DNA of 64,000 nt, taken from Alteromonas hispanica. Lineage in GTDB: Bacteria > Pseudomonadota > Gammaproteobacteria > Enterobacterales > Alteromonadaceae. Position numbers and translations under genes: made by a program. Location of the stretch: assembly GCF_010500915.1 (NCBI RefSeq), contig NZ_JAAAWP010000003.1, forward strand, positions 372,001 through 436,000. The letters are read 5' to 3'. Below are positions 62,018 through 64,000 of the stretch, piece after piece (positions within the stretch are counted from its first letter, which is position 1; each line of letters begins with the position of its first letter). The notes under the pieces were generated by a model. The model made no database searches. It saw only the letters and a list, made by a program, of their open reading frames with translations, and was not told the origin of the DNA.

Positions 62018-62710
62018 ATGAAAACGCTTGGCCTGATTGGCGGAATGAGTTGGGAATCTACGGTAAGCTACTACCAAATGATTAATCGCGGTGTAAACGC
62101 AAAGCTCGGCGGTTTTCACAGCGCAAAATTGCTATTAAGTAGCGTTGATTTTGCCGTGATAGAGCAGCTTCAACGAGCCGGCGATTGGAATCAAATGGCC
62201 GAACTTCTTAACAATGAGGCGCAAGTGCTTTCTCAAGCAGGTGCCGATGCCATTGTTATTTGCACAAATACCATGCATAAAGTAGCTGACGACGTTGTTA
62301 AAGATCTCTCTATTCCATTGCTTCATATAGCCGACGCCACAGGTACATCTCTAGCCGCTAACAAGGTGAAAAAAGTGGGATTGCTTGGTACCCAATTCAC
62401 TATGGAGCAAACCTTTTACACCGAGCGGTTAAAATCGCGTTTTGGTATAGAGGTTGTGGTTCCTTCCAAGCACGAGCGGGAAATTGTCCATAGGATCATT
62501 TATGAGCAATTATGCAAAGGCGTGATTTGCACACAATCTCGCAGCGCGTATATTGAAATCATCGATAATCTTGCATCTGTAGGAGCAGAGGGCGTTATTC
62601 TTGGCTGCACTGAAATTGCTTTACTAGTTCAGCAACTACATACTAACGTTCAACTGTATGACACCACAGCACTGCATGCCGCAGCTGCAGTGGATTTCGC
62701 CACGGGGTAG
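62018..62710 (+). CDS. Aspartate/glutamate racemase family protein (YgeA-like)
   Basis: The 230-residue enzyme belongs to the cofactor-independent Asp/Glu racemases. It has the family opener LGLIGGMSWESTVSYYQMIN, and the two catalytic cysteines Cys82 (ICTNTMHK) and Cys197 (GCTEIALL) are both present, so racemase activity is expected. The substrate amino acid cannot be read from sequence; E. coli YgeA has broad specificity. It has its own upstream region of about 200 bases and precedes the VOC gene by 58 bases. Confidence 0.88.
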   Translation: MKTLGLIGGMSWESTVSYYQMINRGVNAKLGGFHSAKLLLSSVDFAVIEQLQRAGDWNQMAELLNNEAQVLSQAGADAIVICTNTMHKVADDVVKDLSIPLLHIADATGTSLAANKVKKVGLLGTQFTMEQTFYTERLKSRFGIEVVVPSKHEREIVHRIIYEQLCKGVICTQSRSAYIEIIDNLASVGAEGVILGCTEIALLVQQLHTNVQLYDTTALHAAAAVDFATG

Positions 62711-62768
62711 ATTTAAATACGCCGTATAAAATAGTCCCATTTGGGAATGATAAGAAGAAGGATACAAC

Positions 62769-63152
62769 ATGTTTAGCCATGTCATGTTAGGTGCGAATGA
62801 CCTAGAAGCATCTAAAAAATTCTACGATGCCATTCTGGGCGTGCTTGGATTTGACGCCGGTGTTTATGACGAGCACGGTCGGATATTTTATTTCACCCCC
62901 AAAGGCATACTCGCACTGACAAAGCCCATCAATGGCGAGGAAGCCACCCACGGTAACGGTTTCACTCTGGGCTTGGCTGCGCGCTCACCAGAAGTGGTGG
63001 ATGAATGGTTTAAAGTAGGTAGCGAAAATGGTGGCGTTGTGTGCGAGGATCCACCCGGCATTAGAGGCACCGAAGAGCGCCAGTTATACCTTGCTTATTT
63101 ACGCGATCCTGCGGGGAATAAACTCTGCGCAACACATATAATCCAAAAATAA
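62769..63152 (+). CDS. VOC (glyoxalase/dioxygenase) superfamily protein
   Basis: The 127-residue product is one VOC unit of two beta-alpha-beta-beta-beta modules: MFSHVMLGANDLEASKKFYDAIL at the start and YLAYLRDPAGNKLCATH at the end. Metal-ligand candidates are His4 (FSHVML), with a later acidic or polar partner. Many stand-alone members of this type have no known substrate. AAGAAGGA precedes the ATG. It may be cotranscribed with the racemase gene. Confidence 0.85.
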   Translation: MFSHVMLGANDLEASKKFYDAILGVLGFDAGVYDEHGRIFYFTPKGILALTKPINGEEATHGNGFTLGLAARSPEVVDEWFKVGSENGGVVCEDPPGIRGTEERQLYLAYLRDPAGNKLCATHIIQK

Positions 63153-63265
63153 GCTCAAGACCTTTTGATGTGGCAGAGAAGCCTGTTTTTCTGCCACCAT
63201 CATTTTATGCACAGAAACTTTCTCAGCACCGCCAACCTTTTCATAACTCTAGCAGTATCAGCACA

Positions 63266-64000
63266 TTAACTTTCGCTGACTGACAACGCATTTTTAATGC
63301 CTAACTGGTAAAAGCTCACGCCCAGAGTCACTCCTCTGGCAAATAAGAATGCAATAAGCGCATACCACAGGCTCTTATTACCTGCATTTTGAGTAATAAA
63401 CCAAATAGGAAAATAAACGAATAATGCGCTCACCAGCATAGTGTTTCTCATTGACGAAGCCCTTGTTAACCCCACAAACACACCGTCGAACAAGAAGCAC
63501 CAATGGGCTAAAACAGGCAGCAGCACCATAAGAGGTAAATAGGGCAGTGCCGCTTCAACAATATCCCCATGCTCGGTGAGCAAACGAATAATGGACTCGC
63601 CAAATAGCCAAAAGCCAATGCTATAACCAACAGCAAAGAGCGTAGACCAAAATAACCCTTGGTAGGTTCTTCGTTTGATCTCTTGGTTGTCGCGGGCGCC
63701 TTTAGCTTCGCCCACCAAAGCTTCTACACCATAGGCGATACCATCTAATCCCAAGGCAATTAAAACAAAGAACTGCATTAATATCGCATTTACAGCCGCA
63801 GATGTTTCTCCATACCGAGCACCTTGTATGGTAAGAAACGCTAAACAGCCCTGTAATGCTAAATTGCGAATAAGCATATCGCCATTTAGCTTCATTAATA
63901 CGCGGCGAGCCGCGCGGTTAAACCAATCGCCTGCAATGCGTACGCCTTTTACCCGACCCAAGGCAATATACAACGCCATTGCCATCATACTGTATTCAGC
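63266..64000 (-). CDS. dinF: DinF-like MATE-family efflux transporter (cut by window end)
   Basis: This frame runs to the end of the window without a start codon that fits the family: the residues before the first Met read AEYS, so the N-terminal part lies outside. The visible 244 residues are the C-terminal half of a MATE transporter, with about six hydrophobic segments and the DinF-like stretch LALQGCLAFLTIQGARYG followed by IALGLDGIAYGVEALVGEAKG. DinF-type transporters export small organic cations or bile-salt-like compounds by ion antiport; the substrate is unknown here. It is convergent with the VOC gene. Confidence 0.9.
   Translation of the reverse strand, partial: AEYSMMAMALYIALGRVKGVRIAGDWFNRAARRVLMKLNGDMLIRNLALQGCLAFLTIQGARYGETSAAVNAILMQFFVLIALGLDGIAYGVEALVGEAKGARDNQEIKRRTYQGLFWSTLFAVGYSIGFWLFGESIIRLLTEHGDIVEAALPYLPLMVLLPVLAHWCFLFDGVFVGLTRASSMRNTMLVSALFVYFPIWFITQNAGNKSLWYALIAFLFARGVTLGVSFYQLGIKNALSVSES

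Noticed and set aside
63170..63197. Hairpin GTGGCAGA/TCTGCCAC between the VOC gene and dinF
   Set aside because: An 8-bp stem with a 12-base loop and no T tract is too weak to call a terminator.

Overview
The window reads as chromosomal DNA of a marine gammaproteobacterium of the Alteromonas type. This rests on remembered family and gene-order similarity (the yheSTUV cluster, bioH/comF/nfuA, nudE/cysQ, opgGH, slyX/fkpA), not on a database search. No rRNA, tRNA, CRISPR array or insertion sequence was recognised.

Layout. 1-6753 (+): the distal part of a type II secretion operon, gspF (cut by the window edge) to gspN, with start and stop codons overlapping or nearly so. 6792-8218 (+): a DUF945 (YdgA-like) gene broken by a frameshift. 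8323-32794: a complete Lap-type biofilm adhesin locus. It holds a 5178-residue adhesin on the minus strand. Divergent from it is a + strand operon of an outer-membrane TolC-OmpA fusion, a LapB-type ABC exporter, a LapC-type adaptor and a LuxR-type regulator. Convergent to that operon is a minus-strand lapG-lapD pair. 33086-33958: an alpha/beta hydrolase resembling animal MEST. 34099-39156: an aldehyde dehydrogenase, a cluster of nucleotide clean-up enzymes (yjjX, yrfG, nudE, cysQ) and a YceI protein. 39330-42987 (-): osmoregulated periplasmic glucan genes opgG-opgH. 43602-44174: a small outer-membrane barrel. 44264-48482: yheU, yheT, a TIGR02444 gene, yheS and yheV. 48605-50112 (-): a WD40 lipoprotein, slyX and a 57-residue acidic gene. 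50251-54937: fkpA, a small membrane protein, greB and tex. 54991-56332 (-): a SprA-type putative metalloprotease and a small flagellar-axial-like protein. 56454-61818: bioH, comF, an M14 peptidase, nfuA and a small membrane protein. 62018-64000: an Asp/Glu racemase, a VOC protein and a cut dinF-like MATE transporter.

How the Lap genes would work together (inference from Pseudomonas LapA and Shewanella BpfA): the exporter carries the adhesin out, and its N-terminal retention module keeps it in the outer-membrane channel. When c-di-GMP is high, LapD (with degenerate GGDEF and EAL motifs) sequesters the LapG protease. When c-di-GMP falls, LapG is freed, cuts at the TAAG site (residues 127-130) and releases the cell. 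Unusual points are the channel fused to a TSP3-like calcium motif and an OmpA peptidoglycan-binding domain, exact DNA-level repeat arrays, two EF-hand loops and a duplicated C-terminal tail without RTX repeats. A perfect 16-bp tandem repeat also ends in an extended -10 promoter between the two divergent transcription units.
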